Below are positions 16,638 to 24,160 of a stretch of 64,000 bases of DNA, piece after piece. The position numbers were made by a program, and so were the translations under genes. Location of the stretch: the NCBI GenBank assembly GCA_002551355.1, contig NTHE01000025.1, positions 1 through 64,000 on the forward strand, given 5' to 3'. The stretch comes from Streptomyces sp. man185. GTDB lineage: Bacteria; Actinomycetota; Actinomycetes; Streptomycetales; Streptomycetaceae. Numbering within the stretch: the stretch's first letter is position 1; every line of letters starts with the position of its first letter. The notes beneath the pieces are model-generated. The model saw nothing but the letters and a program-made list of their open reading frames with translations, had not been told where the DNA came from and made no database searches.

Positions 16638-17800
16638 CGCTCGGTGCGCTTCCTCGTCGTGGGACAGGACATGCCGACAAGTTCCTGGTAGAGACCGGCA
16701 ACCGCCCCCGCGGTCCGTCGGACGTCGAAGGCCGCGCGGGTGTGGCGCAGGGCCCGGCGGGACACCGCCTCGCGCAGGTCCGGGTCGGTGAGCAGGGCGG
16801 TCAGCGCGGCGGCCAGCGCCGGCGGATCCTCCGGTGGTACGAGACAGTGGTTCTCGTGGCCGGGCGGCAGGCTCTCCCGCGCGCCGTTCACATCGGTCAT
16901 CACGACGGCGCGGCCGCAGGCCATCGCCTCCAGCGGGGCCAGTGCCATGCCTTCCCAGCGCGAGGGCAGCACGAGGACGTCCGCCGCGTGGATCCACGGC
17001 CGCACGTCCTCGCAGGCTCCGGTGAACAGCACGCCCGGCGGGGCCGATTCCTCGAGACCGTCCCGGTCGGGCCCGTCGCCCACCAGGACCAGCCGGGCCC
17101 CGGGCACCCGCATCCGTCGCCAGGCCCGCAGCAGGACGTCCTGGCCCTTCTGCCGGGTCAGGCGGCCGACGCAGACGACCAGCGGGGCGTCCCGGTCCAT
17201 GCCCTCCAGTAAGGGCAGCGCGGCGCGGGCCTCCGCCCGGACCGTGCGGTCGCCGGGGCGGAAGCGGTCGAGGTCGATGCCGTTGTGGATGACCGACCAG
17301 CGGGCGGCGATGCCCGCCTCCTGCCCGGTGCGGCGCTCCGACTCGCTGACGCAGAGGATGTGATCGGCCCAGCGCGCGCCGAACCGCTCCCAGCCGAGCG
17401 CGAGTTCCGCGGTGCGTCCGCCGACCGCCTCGAACGACCAGGCGTGCGGCTGGAACACCGTGGGGACCCGGCCGCGTACGGCGATCCGGCCCGCCAGTCC
17501 CGCCTTGGCGCTGTGGGCGTGCACCACGTGCGGGCGGCTCGCACGGACGATCCGGCGTGCGGCCGCGACCTCACCGGCCAGCCGCGGCCCGGGGGCACGG
17601 GTGGCGGACCAGCCGTGGACCTCGGCACCCGCTGCCGCCGCCCGGAGGGCCAGCGGGCTCCCGGGCGGGCAGGCCACCACGGGGCGCAGTCCGGCACCGG
17701 CCTGGGCCCTGACGAGATCGGTGACGACCCGGGCCACTCCGCCGTCCACGGGCTGAACCAAATGAAGGACCGTCAATTGTCTTTCTTCAGTACGACGCAT
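16634..17800 (-). CDS. Glycosyltransferase family 4, first gene of the exopolysaccharide operon (TTA codon)
   Basis: A 388-residue GT-B enzyme: 'LHLVQPVDGGVARVVTDLVRA' at the N-terminus, 'PHVVHAHSAKAGLAGRIA', the donor domain 'LVVCVGRLTRQKGQDVLLRA', 'LVLVGDGPDRDGLE' and the E-x7-E motif 'SRWEGMALAPLEAMACGRAV'. It contains one TTA leucine codon (17210-17212, in 'ALPLLEGM'), which in Streptomyces needs the bldA tRNA, so expression of this gene, and through coupling the operon, may be developmental. ATG 17800 was chosen; in-frame starts up to 17953 would place the N-terminus inside a large palindrome and look non-coding, but no strong ribosome site precedes 17800, so the start is uncertain. Confidence 0.85.
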   Translation of the reverse strand: MRRTEERQLTVLHLVQPVDGGVARVVTDLVRAQAGAGLRPVVACPPGSPLALRAAAAGAEVHGWSATRAPGPRLAGEVAAARRIVRASRPHVVHAHSAKAGLAGRIAVRGRVPTVFQPHAWSFEAVGGRTAELALGWERFGARWADHILCVSESERRTGQEAGIAARWSVIHNGIDLDRFRPGDRTVRAEARAALPLLEGMDRDAPLVVCVGRLTRQKGQDVLLRAWRRMRVPGARLVLVGDGPDRDGLEESAPPGVLFTGACEDVRPWIHAADVLVLPSRWEGMALAPLEAMACGRAVVMTDVNGARESLPPGHENHCLVPPEDPPALAAALTALLTDPDLREAVSRRALRHTRAAFDVRRTAGAVAGLYQELVGMSCPTTRKRTER

Positions 17801-17840
17801 GTGCAGCACGCACGGCTCTCTTCGCTCAATCCGGTGAGTA

Positions 17841-17999
17841 AGGCCCACCGGCAATTGGGGGGCGGCGTCGCGGGGCTGGGCACGCACATCTGCGGCGTTG
17901 TCGTCAATCACCATGGCTCCGCCATGCCTCAATCCTCCGCCTTGCAGCTGCACGCACCCAGCCCCGCTCCTTCTTCCACCCCCAATTGCCGGTGGGCCT
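17841..17999. repeat. 159-bp nested palindrome with 21-bp perfect arms
   Basis: The arms 17841-17861 and 17979-17999 are perfect inverted repeats of 21 bases (core AGGCCCACCGGCAATTGGGG). Inside them sit a second perfect 10-base pair (17871-17880 CGGGGCTGGG with 17957-17966) and a central CATGGC-TCC-GCCATG hairpin, with partly matching sequence between. It lies 41 bases upstream of the predicted start of the exopolysaccharide operon, in its leader or promoter. It could be a miniature inverted-repeat element, a decayed small insertion or a structured leader. I see no clean target duplication. Confidence 0.85.
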
Positions 18000-18299
18000 A
18001 AAGCCGAAATGCACTTTGGCAGAGTTGTGGCGAAATCGTGCGCGTGACTCGCTCATACGACCACATGGGGATTACGTGCGCGGGAGGGCCGTTCGAGTGG
18101 TCGGGCGACAGATCTGCGCGCAGCGTCGAAGGGACGTCGCCGAACTGCTGGTGAAAGGGCCTGCGGGGGCTCCCGTACGGAATTGCGCGGGTGTTCCGTA
18201 CGTGTCCGGACGGTTATACGCTCAGCTTTTTCCCGGCCTGCCGCACTCCGCCGATCGGCGCACCGGATGGCGGCGCCATCTATCGGCCGGCCAGGCCGG
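18000..18299. other. Non-coding region upstream of the exopolysaccharide operon
   Basis: These 300 bases between the palindrome and the stop of the isochorismatase-like gene should hold the exopolysaccharide promoter (minus strand). It is slightly less GC-rich than the genes. I see no convincing -35/-10 pair, operator or ORF. Confidence 0.6.
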
Positions 18300-18890
18300 T
18301 CAGGCCGTTTTCGTGGTTGTGGCAGCGGCGGTGAAATCGACGTAAGCGGCGCGGGCGACGATCTCCACCTCGTCCCCCAGAGCCCATTCCGCGACCCGTG
18401 ACGCCATCGCGGCCGGGACCACGTCGCTGATGTCCGGCGCGGCCGGGATGTCGTATGTGGCGTGGGCGTCGTGCGGAAGGACGACCCGGTAGTCCAGTTC
18501 CAGGGCCCGGCGGGCGGTGGCGAGCACGCACATCTCCGACATCACCCCGCACACGGCGAGCGCCCGGACGCCCGCCGCCGCCAGGACGGAGTGCAGGGAC
18601 GTCTCCTCGAAGCCGTCGTCCTCGCTCTTGCGGATCACGGTCTCGGCCGGCCCCGTGCACACGGGCAGGTGCAGCTCCCACCCGTGCGACCCCGGCTCGT
18701 CGGGCTCTCCGGCCGGGCCGTCGTTCTGCAGATGGACGACGAGCGCCCCGGCCCCCCGGGCCCGCCCGACCAGACCCGTCACCCGGTCCAGCAGCCGGGT
18801 CGCCTCGGGCACGGCGGCGTCACCCGCGACGAACGCCGACTGGACGTCGATGACGAGCAGCGCGGTGACGGGGGCGGGGCGGTCGGTCAT
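18300..18890 (-). CDS. Isochorismatase-family cysteine hydrolase
   Basis: A 196-residue alpha/beta hydrolase of the isochorismatase/nicotinamidase superfamily. The catalytic triad is visible as D15 ('LLVIDVQSAF'), K88 ('VIRKSEDDGF') and C121 ('GVMSEMCVLATARRAL'), and the cis-peptide region precedes the cysteine. Members hydrolyse amides or enol ethers (nicotinamide, isochorismate, carbamates); the subgroup with 'GVMSEMCV' is mostly uncharacterised, so no substrate is assigned. It appears monocistronic; about 100 bases of G/C-rich direct repeats (CGGACGC) separate it from the polyprenyl synthase stop. Confidence 0.88.
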   Translation of the reverse strand: MTDRPAPVTALLVIDVQSAFVAGDAAVPEATRLLDRVTGLVGRARGAGALVVHLQNDGPAGEPDEPGSHGWELHLPVCTGPAETVIRKSEDDGFEETSLHSVLAAAGVRALAVCGVMSEMCVLATARRALELDYRVVLPHDAHATYDIPAAPDISDVVPAAMASRVAEWALGDEVEIVARAAYVDFTAAATTTKTA

Positions 18891-18991
18891 ACCGGGGAGT
18901 CCTCACGTCGTCACGGCGGCGGGTACCCGGGCGGACGCCCGCGGCCGGAGTCCATCGTGCCGGAGTCCGGACGCCGGACGCCGGCCGGGGG

Positions 18992-20041
18992 TCAGCCGGT
19001 GCGGTCCACGAGATACGGGATCAGCGTGAGCAGATCCCCACGGGCCTCCTCGGCCAGTGGTGCCCGGTCCAGACAGGCCCGGGCCGCGGCCAGATGCTCG
19101 TGCGCCTCGGTGATCGTCGCCCGGCGCCCGCCGGCCTCGTCGATCAGCTCGGCCGCACGGCGCGCCGCCGCGTCGTCGAGCGGCCCCGCGGAGGTGAGCA
19201 GCGCGTCGAGAGGCCGGGCCGCCGGGTGGTCGGCGGAGAGTGCCGCGAGCACCGGGTACGTCTTCTTGAGCCGCCGCAGATCGCTGTGCACCGGCTTCCC
19301 GGTCACCTGCGGATCGCCCCAGATCCCGAGCAGGTCGTCCACCGCCTGGAACGCCACCCCCACATGCCGCCCCGCCAGGTCCAGTGCCTCGGCCGTGCTC
19401 GCCGGAGCACCTGCCAGCACCGCGCCCAGGGCGGCCGCGCAACCGAGCAGGGAGCCCGTCTTGTGGGTGGCCATCGCCCGGTACTCGTGCGGCAGGACCG
19501 CCCCCGGCCCGGACCACGGCCGGGACTCGAAGAGCAGGTCCTGCGCCTGACCGTGCACCAGATCGCCCAGCGCGCCCGCCATTTGCCGCACCGCAGCAGG
19601 TCCGCCCGGCCCCGGAGCCTCCGCGAGCGTGGTCACCGCCAGCGCGAACAGCGCGTCCCCCGCGAGGACCGCCGGGCCCGTGCCGTACGCCTTCCACACC
19701 GTGGGCCGGCGGCGACGGGTCTCGTCGCCGTCCATGATGTCGTCGTGGATGAGGGAGAAGGTGTGGATCAGCTCGACGGCGACCGCGCCGAGCACCCCGT
19801 CCTCGCCGCTGCCGCCCGCGGCCTCGGCGCCGAGCACCGCGAGCGCCTGGCGGACCCCTTTGCCCTGCGATCCGGGCACCGGTTCGCCGCCGGTGCCGCG
19901 CCAGCCCAGCGAGAAGGCCGCCGTCTCCGCGTGCCAGGGGTGCAGTCGGGCCACCGACTCCACCAGGGCCGGGCGCACCAGCTCGCGGCACCGGTCCAGT
20001 ATCTGCGGCGCGCTCGCCCGGCGGGTCGTGGAGAGCGTCAT
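18992..20041 (-). CDS. Polyprenyl (isoprenyl) diphosphate synthase
   Basis: A 349-residue trans-prenyltransferase. The first Asp-rich motif is D100-D101-I-M-D104 with 'GDETRRRRPT' following; the second is D235-D236-LLGIWG-D243 followed by PQVTGKP. F95 and S96 just before the first motif suggest a shorter product (C15-C20) than menaquinone-type synthases, but chain length needs an assay. It would condense isopentenyl diphosphate with allylic diphosphates in the cytosol. There is no terpene cyclase, phytoene synthase or methyltransferase nearby. It overlaps the TPR gene upstream by ATGA, so the two are co-translated. Confidence 0.93.
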   Translation of the reverse strand: MTLSTTRRASAPQILDRCRELVRPALVESVARLHPWHAETAAFSLGWRGTGGEPVPGSQGKGVRQALAVLGAEAAGGSGEDGVLGAVAVELIHTFSLIHDDIMDGDETRRRRPTVWKAYGTGPAVLAGDALFALAVTTLAEAPGPGGPAAVRQMAGALGDLVHGQAQDLLFESRPWSGPGAVLPHEYRAMATHKTGSLLGCAAALGAVLAGAPASTAEALDLAGRHVGVAFQAVDDLLGIWGDPQVTGKPVHSDLRRLKKTYPVLAALSADHPAARPLDALLTSAGPLDDAAARRAAELIDEAGGRRATITEAHEHLAAARACLDRAPLAEEARGDLLTLIPYLVDRTG

Positions 20042-21096
20042 CGGCGGCCGGCCCCCTCGTCTGCCGAGCGCTGTTCCACGCCGAGTTCGGCGTACGCCTT
20101 CTCGACCATCTCCCGGGCGTTCAGCAGCCCGATCCGGTCGAGCCTCCCGCGCAGTTCGTCCAACTCGGCGGCCGTGGCGTCGCGGTCCCGGCCGAGCCTG
20201 GCCCGGGCCTTGACCAGGCCGAGCGAGGCCAAGGCCTCGCCCCGGGGCTCGTCCATCGCGCGGAACTCGCCGAGCGCCTGCTCGTAGACCGCGCGTGCCT
20301 CCTCGTACCGCCCGGCGCGGAACAGCACGTTGGCCCGCATCTTGTGGTTGTACGCCAGGGCACTGGAGAGGTTCATCTCTCGGCAGGTGACCTCGGCCTC
20401 GGAGAGCAGACCGAGCGCCCGGGCGGTCGCGCCGTCCCGGAGGGAAACGATGTCGGCGATGCCGCGCAGCGCCCAGGCCCGGCCCCGCCGGTCGTCCGCG
20501 TCGCCGGCCAGGACCGCCGCCTCCTCGAACATCTCCAGAGCCGAGTCCAGCGAACCGGTGTTGCGGTGGATCTGCGCGATGCCCTCCAGCGCCCAGACGG
20601 TGTGCCGGGCCTCTCCCCGGGCGCGGGCCTCGGCCAGCAGCTGTTCGTGCAGCGTCGCGACGGTCGCGTAGTCGCCCTGGATCCGACCGGTCTCGGCGAG
20701 GCCGGCCAGCGAGTAGCCGCGGGCGACCACGTCGCCGCCCCGCTTCCCCAGCTCCGCGGCGAGGCCGAGCAGTCGGAACGCGAGCCGCAGCGCCCCGCGT
20801 TGCCGCGCCAGCGTGCCGCCGCTCCACAGCGCCCAGGCCATCGCCCCGGTGTTCCCGGCCGACCGCGCGGCCCGGTAACTGGCCTTCCAGGCCCGGTCGG
20901 CCTCCGCCACCTGTCCGAGCCTGCGGTGCGCCTCGGCCACGGCGAGGCCGGAGCGCGCCACCTCCTCCTGCGATCCGGAGAGCTCGGCCTGCCTCAAGTG
21001 GCGTACGCCTTCGGCCAGTACGTCGGTGAGGGAGGCGTTCACCGACATCTTGGTGAGCGCTCCCTGGTACTCGGGCGCCAGTGCCTTGGTCTGCAT
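20038..21096 (-). CDS. Tetratricopeptide-repeat protein
   Basis: A 352-residue all-helical protein with at least six TPR-like units, for example 'GLAVAEAHRRLGQVAEADRAW', 'GYSLAGLAETGRIQGDYATV', 'VWALEGIAQIHRNTGSLDSALEMF' and 'NHKMRANVLFRAGRYEEARAVYEQAL' positions. No signal peptide, catalytic domain or HTH is visible, so it probably acts as a scaffold. Its coupling to the prenyl synthase suggests a shared job, perhaps in holding a prenylating complex, but that is inference. ATG 21096 is preceded by GGAAGG; a longer start 39 bases upstream is less likely. Confidence 0.8.
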   Translation of the reverse strand: MQTKALAPEYQGALTKMSVNASLTDVLAEGVRHLRQAELSGSQEEVARSGLAVAEAHRRLGQVAEADRAWKASYRAARSAGNTGAMAWALWSGGTLARQRGALRLAFRLLGLAAELGKRGGDVVARGYSLAGLAETGRIQGDYATVATLHEQLLAEARARGEARHTVWALEGIAQIHRNTGSLDSALEMFEEAAVLAGDADDRRGRAWALRGIADIVSLRDGATARALGLLSEAEVTCREMNLSSALAYNHKMRANVLFRAGRYEEARAVYEQALGEFRAMDEPRGEALASLGLVKARARLGRDRDATAAELDELRGRLDRIGLLNAREMVEKAYAELGVEQRSADEGAGRR

Positions 21097-21149
21097 GGGT
21101 GCCTTCCGCGCGGTGCCGGGTCCGCACCGGGGCAACTATGCCCTCCGTG

Positions 21150-21166
21150 TATACATGGGGGGTATA
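21150..21166. promoter_or_regulatory. TATAC-N7-GTATA palindrome, promoter of the TPR/prenyl synthase operon
   Basis: The interval TATACATGGGGGGTATA is a palindrome with 5-base arms. It lies about 55 bases upstream of the TPR start and contains a TATAC block that could serve as a -10 element on the minus strand. Such AT-rich arms around a G/C centre resemble GntR- or CsoR-type operators, but no regulator gene is adjacent except a TetR. Confidence 0.4.
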
Positions 21167-21317
21167 GTCGGCCGGTCGTGCAGGCCCGGCTCATGTGGGG
21201 GTTGGACGCCGCTCGTCACGCGCGGCGAACCGTCCTGTCATTGATCAAGACGGCAGTCGCGCGCGGAGGGTTGCTCGGGCGGCGCAGGTCGTTCCGGGCC
21301 GCCTGCCGAAGGCGCCG

Positions 21318-21965
21318 TTACGCCCTTCCCGTACGCCGCAGTCGGTGACGTACCGCCCGCCGTGCCACCGGGCCCAGCTCGTCCAGCACCCCGGCCAGCT
21401 CGGCGAGCTGCTCCAGCGCCTCGAAGGCGCGTCCGGCCCCCGGGGGGTCGACGCCCTCGTACATCTCCAGGCCCACGAACGCCCCGGTCACGGCGCGCGC
21501 CAGGCCCGCCGGGTCGGCGAACTCGCCCAGCGGCGAGTCCGCCAGGATCCGGACGAGGACCTTCTCGATCTCGGCGGTCCACAGATCGAGCCCGGCCGCG
21601 GTCGCGGGCGCCAGCCGGGGCTGGTTCTGGGCTCCCGCGAGCATCTGCGCGAGGAAGGCGACATGGCCGCCGGCCCGCTCCTCCTCGTGCAGCTCGCGCC
21701 CGCACCGCAGCAGCTCGGCCAGGTTGGTGACGGCGGCGAGCCGGTCGCGGTGGCGGGCCACCCGCTGCTCGGCGCCGTGGCGGCAGGCCGCCGCCAGCAG
21801 CTCGTCGACCGAACCGAAGTGGTAGAAGACCAGGGCCTGGTTGACCCCGGCCGAGGCCGCCACCGAACGGGCCGAGGTCTTGGCGATCCCCTGTGCGGCG
21901 AGGGTGCGCAGCGCGCCCTCCAGGAGCTTCGTCCGGGTGTCCGCCCCCGCCGCGCTCCCCGTCAT
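21318..21965 (-). CDS. TetR-family transcriptional regulator
   Basis: A 215-residue repressor with an N-terminal TetR HTH: 'LLEGALRTLAAQGIAKTSARSVAASAGVNQALVFYHFGSVDELLAAA' region at about residues 14-60, followed by an all-helical ligand domain. It is the last gene of a three-gene operon with the SRPBCC and DUF4166 genes (ATGA overlap at its start). Two TGAGC-N4-GCTCA palindromes upstream of the operon are good candidates for its operator, giving autorepression and possibly control of the divergent transporter. Stop is TAA. Confidence 0.92.
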   Translation of the reverse strand: MTGSAAGADTRTKLLEGALRTLAAQGIAKTSARSVAASAGVNQALVFYHFGSVDELLAAACRHGAEQRVARHRDRLAAVTNLAELLRCGRELHEEERAGGHVAFLAQMLAGAQNQPRLAPATAAGLDLWTAEIEKVLVRILADSPLGEFADPAGLARAVTGAFVGLEMYEGVDPPGAGRAFEALEQLAELAGVLDELGPVARRAVRHRLRRTGRA

Positions 21966-22642
21966 GCCCGCGCCTCTTCGCGGACCGGGCGCAGACCGGC
22001 CCGTACGCCGTGGCGCAGGGCGTCGACATAGCGGGCGCGGAAGGTGCCCTCGTACCCGAACAGCGGGCCGAAGCGGCGGTTGGTCACCGCGACCCGGATG
22101 CGGAAGCGGCCCGTGGCGTCGTCGAAGGACTCCCGGACCTCGGCGTCGCCGCCGACCAGGTCCGGGACCCGCAGGTCGAAGGGGCCCTCGCGGAAGCGGT
22201 GCTCCCCGGACCGGATCAGCAGCGAGCCGTCGGGCTCCGCGGTCAGCCGCAGGTCGGTGGCCAGGTGCTGGTGGGTGCCGAGGTAGTCCAGTACGCAGGA
22301 CCGCTCGGGGCTGTGCACCATCGTGGCGTCGAAGCGGCGCGGCCCGCCCGGCAGGGCGAAGGTCCGGACAAAGGTCACGGTCTCCCGGCCGTAGGAGTCG
22401 GTGTACGGCACGTTCTCGATGGTGAACGGGACATCGCGGCCGCTCCTCGGCACCAGGATGTTGCGCGTCGCGCCGAGCGCGAGGAACGGTTTCACGAACG
22501 CCCGACCGTGCCAGATACGGTCCATGGAACCGCGCCCCACGCACGCCTCGCCGCTCTCCAGCCCGACCGAGAAGCGGCGTCGCAGCTGGGGGTGGAGCCG
22601 CTCGAATTCGTCTCCCATCGCACGGGCGAATATCGACGTCAC
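21962..22642 (-). CDS. DUF4166-domain protein
   Basis: A 226-residue protein of the DUF4166 family, which has no known activity. The whole length matches the domain: 'HPQLRRRFSVGLESGEACVG' near the N-terminus and 'RFDATMVHSPERSCVLDYLGTHQHLATDL' in the middle, 'GRFRIRVAVTNRRFGPLFGYEG' near the C-terminus. No signal peptide or transmembrane segment. The beta-rich sequence would fit a lipid- or small-ligand-binding fold, but I infer that only from its pairing with an SRPBCC protein. GTG 22642 overlaps the upstream stop and the stop overlaps the TetR start. Confidence 0.82.
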   Translation of the reverse strand: MTSIFARAMGDEFERLHPQLRRRFSVGLESGEACVGRGSMDRIWHGRAFVKPFLALGATRNILVPRSGRDVPFTIENVPYTDSYGRETVTFVRTFALPGGPRRFDATMVHSPERSCVLDYLGTHQHLATDLRLTAEPDGSLLIRSGEHRFREGPFDLRVPDLVGGDAEVRESFDDATGRFRIRVAVTNRRFGPLFGYEGTFRARYVDALRHGVRAGLRPVREEARA

Positions 22643-23331
22643 GGGCGCTCCAGACGGGCGAGGAGAGACGGGGTGGCGGCCGGGCGGCCGGGCGGTCTGC
22701 GCAGGCAGCGCCGGGCGGCGGGCGTGCGAGGGGACGGGGGCGCCAGCAGTGCGGCCAGGGCGGCCGGCAGCACCACCGCCGGGCCGAAGGGAAGGGCCAC
22801 CGCCAGGAGGAGAATCCGTATCAGCACCTCCGCCAGGGCGTGCGCCAGCGAGCGAGCCGGGCTGATGTCGCGCTCGCACCACAGCCGCAGCCGGTCGAAG
22901 GACCAGGCGGTCGCCCACCCCATCAGCGGCCGGAACACCACCCGGTCCGCGACCGCGCCGAAGCGGCCCCAGCGGGTCCGGTAGTCGTAGCCGGTCAGGA
23001 AACGGATGCCGTCGGCGGTGGGGACGTAACGCCAGTAGCCGCTGCCCTCGGCCAGCAGCGACAGCCGCTCCGACGAGGCGAACCGCAGGGCGGAGACCCG
23101 CTCGCCGTCGGCCCGCTCCCGCTCGCCCGCGCTCGTCCCGGTCCCCGCCACGGTCAGGAAGGGCAGCACCCGGGTCGCGTACCGGAACCGCTGGGCGGAG
23201 CCCGCCGGGCCGGGCAGTGGGCTGATCTCGGTGAAGCGCAGATCCCACCGCTGATGGAGAGCGGGATCCTGGGTGCGATCCCACAGGCGCTCCGGATCGG
23301 TACGGATCAACGCCTCTATGTACAGCCCCAA
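22639..23331 (-). CDS. SRPBCC-superfamily protein with C-terminal membrane segment
   Basis: A 230-residue protein: an SRPBCC (START-like) ligand-binding domain over about residues 1-150 ('IRTDPERLWDRTQDPALHQRWDLRFTEI' region, 'YWRYVPTADGIRFLTGYDYRTRWG'), then a hydrophobic helix (about 165-190, ILLLAVALPFGPAVVLPAALA) and a basic tail. The domain binds hydrophobic ligands in many families; the tail would anchor it to the membrane. The start is read as TTG 23331, because no ATG or GTG precedes the conserved N-terminus and a GGGGGCAGGT site lies just upstream; this is unusual. It heads the operon with DUF4166 and TetR. Confidence 0.75.
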   Translation of the reverse strand: MGLYIEALIRTDPERLWDRTQDPALHQRWDLRFTEISPLPGPAGSAQRFRYATRVLPFLTVAGTGTSAGERERADGERVSALRFASSERLSLLAEGSGYWRYVPTADGIRFLTGYDYRTRWGRFGAVADRVVFRPLMGWATAWSFDRLRLWCERDISPARSLAHALAEVLIRILLLAVALPFGPAVVLPAALAALLAPPSPRTPAARRCLRRPPGRPAATPSLLARLERP

Positions 23332-23358
23332 ACCTGCCCCCGGGTCGTCACTGGTGTT

Positions 23359-23372
23359 TGAGCGAGTGCTCA
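23359..23372. promoter_or_regulatory. TetR-type operator, copy 1
   Basis: TGAGCGAGTGCTCA is an inverted repeat with arms TGAGC/GCTCA and a 4-base spacer, 28 bases upstream of the TTG start of the SRPBCC gene. It matches the second copy at 23403-23428 in half-site and spacing, which supports binding by the operon's own TetR. Confidence 0.7.
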
Positions 23373-23402
23373 GGTCCTCCCGTGCGCCAGGACGCTACCA
23401 GA

Positions 23403-23428
23403 GGGTGTTGAGCAGTCGCTCAACACCC
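23403..23428. promoter_or_regulatory. TetR-type operator, copy 2
   Basis: An 11-base perfect inverted repeat, GGGTGTTGAGC then AGTC then GCTCAACACCC, with centre 50 bases from copy 1. It lies between the divergent SRPBCC operon and permease gene (start 23483), so one regulator could control both. Long arms also allow a hairpin. Confidence 0.75.
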
Positions 23429-23482
23429 CCGAACGGCGGGCTCCGACGGGCGAAGGGACCGCTGCCGGGCTCGAATGGACGG

Positions 23483-24160
23483 GTGACGGCGCCCCCGGAC
23501 GACTGCCTCGCCCGTAACGAGTGGATCTGCGGGGCCTACCTCTCCAGCCGCCGCGAGATCCTGGTGGACGCGGTGCTGCAACACCTCCAGCTGACGGCCG
23601 CCTCGGTCGCCATCGCCCTCCTGCTCGCCGTTCCCCTGGCGCTCGCCGCCCGCCGGTGGCGCTGGGCGGCCGGCCCGGTGCTCGGGCTGACGACGATCCT
23701 GTACACGATCCCGTCCCTGGCGATGTTCTCGCTCCTGCTGCCGTTGTACGGGCTCTCCGCCGCACTGGTGATCGCCGGGCTCGTCCTGTACTCCCTGACA
23801 CTGCTCGTCCGCAACATCCTGGCCGGGCTCCGGGCCGTCCCCGAGGAGACCCGGCAGGCCGCGCGCGGCATGGGCTACGGGCCGCTGCGTCTGCTGCTCG
23901 CCGTGGAGCTGCCGCTCGCGCTGCCCGCCGCGATGGCCGGGCTGCGCATCGCCACGGTCTCCGCCGTCTCCCTGGTCACCGTCGGGGCGATCGTCGGCCA
24001 CGGGGGGCTCGGCAACCTCATCTACTCCGGCATGAACACCTTCTTCAAGGCCCAGGTGCTCACCGCGTCCGTGCTGTGCGTCGTCATCGCCGTCGCCGCC
24101 GACCTGCTGCTCCTGGGACTGGGACGGCTGCTGACCCCCTGGACCCGGAGGCAGGCGTGA
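23483..24160 (+). CDS. Osmoprotectant ABC transporter permease 1
   Basis: A 225-residue inner-membrane permease of the OpuCB/ProW type with about five helices and the binding-protein-dependent transport signature 'TRQAARGMGYGPLRLLLAVELPLALPA' near residues 128-154 (EAA loop that contacts the ATPase). It would form the channel for glycine betaine, carnitine, choline or related compatible solutes with the next permease. GTG 23483 was chosen as the start where similarity begins (VTAPPDDCLARNEWICG); longer readings run through the operators. The stop overlaps the next start by GTGA. Confidence 0.9.
   Translation: MTAPPDDCLARNEWICGAYLSSRREILVDAVLQHLQLTAASVAIALLLAVPLALAARRWRWAAGPVLGLTTILYTIPSLAMFSLLLPLYGLSAALVIAGLVLYSLTLLVRNILAGLRAVPEETRQAARGMGYGPLRLLLAVELPLALPAAMAGLRIATVSAVSLVTVGAIVGHGGLGNLIYSGMNTFFKAQVLTASVLCVVIAVAADLLLLGLGRLLTPWTRRQA

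Noticed and set aside
17839-18001. TA target-site duplication at the ends of the 159-bp palindrome
   Set aside because: A TA is near both ends but at different distances from the arms, so it is not a convincing duplication.
18992-21096. Terpene biosynthetic cluster around the prenyl synthase
   Set aside because: No cyclase, phytoene synthase, P450 or methyltransferase gene is adjacent.
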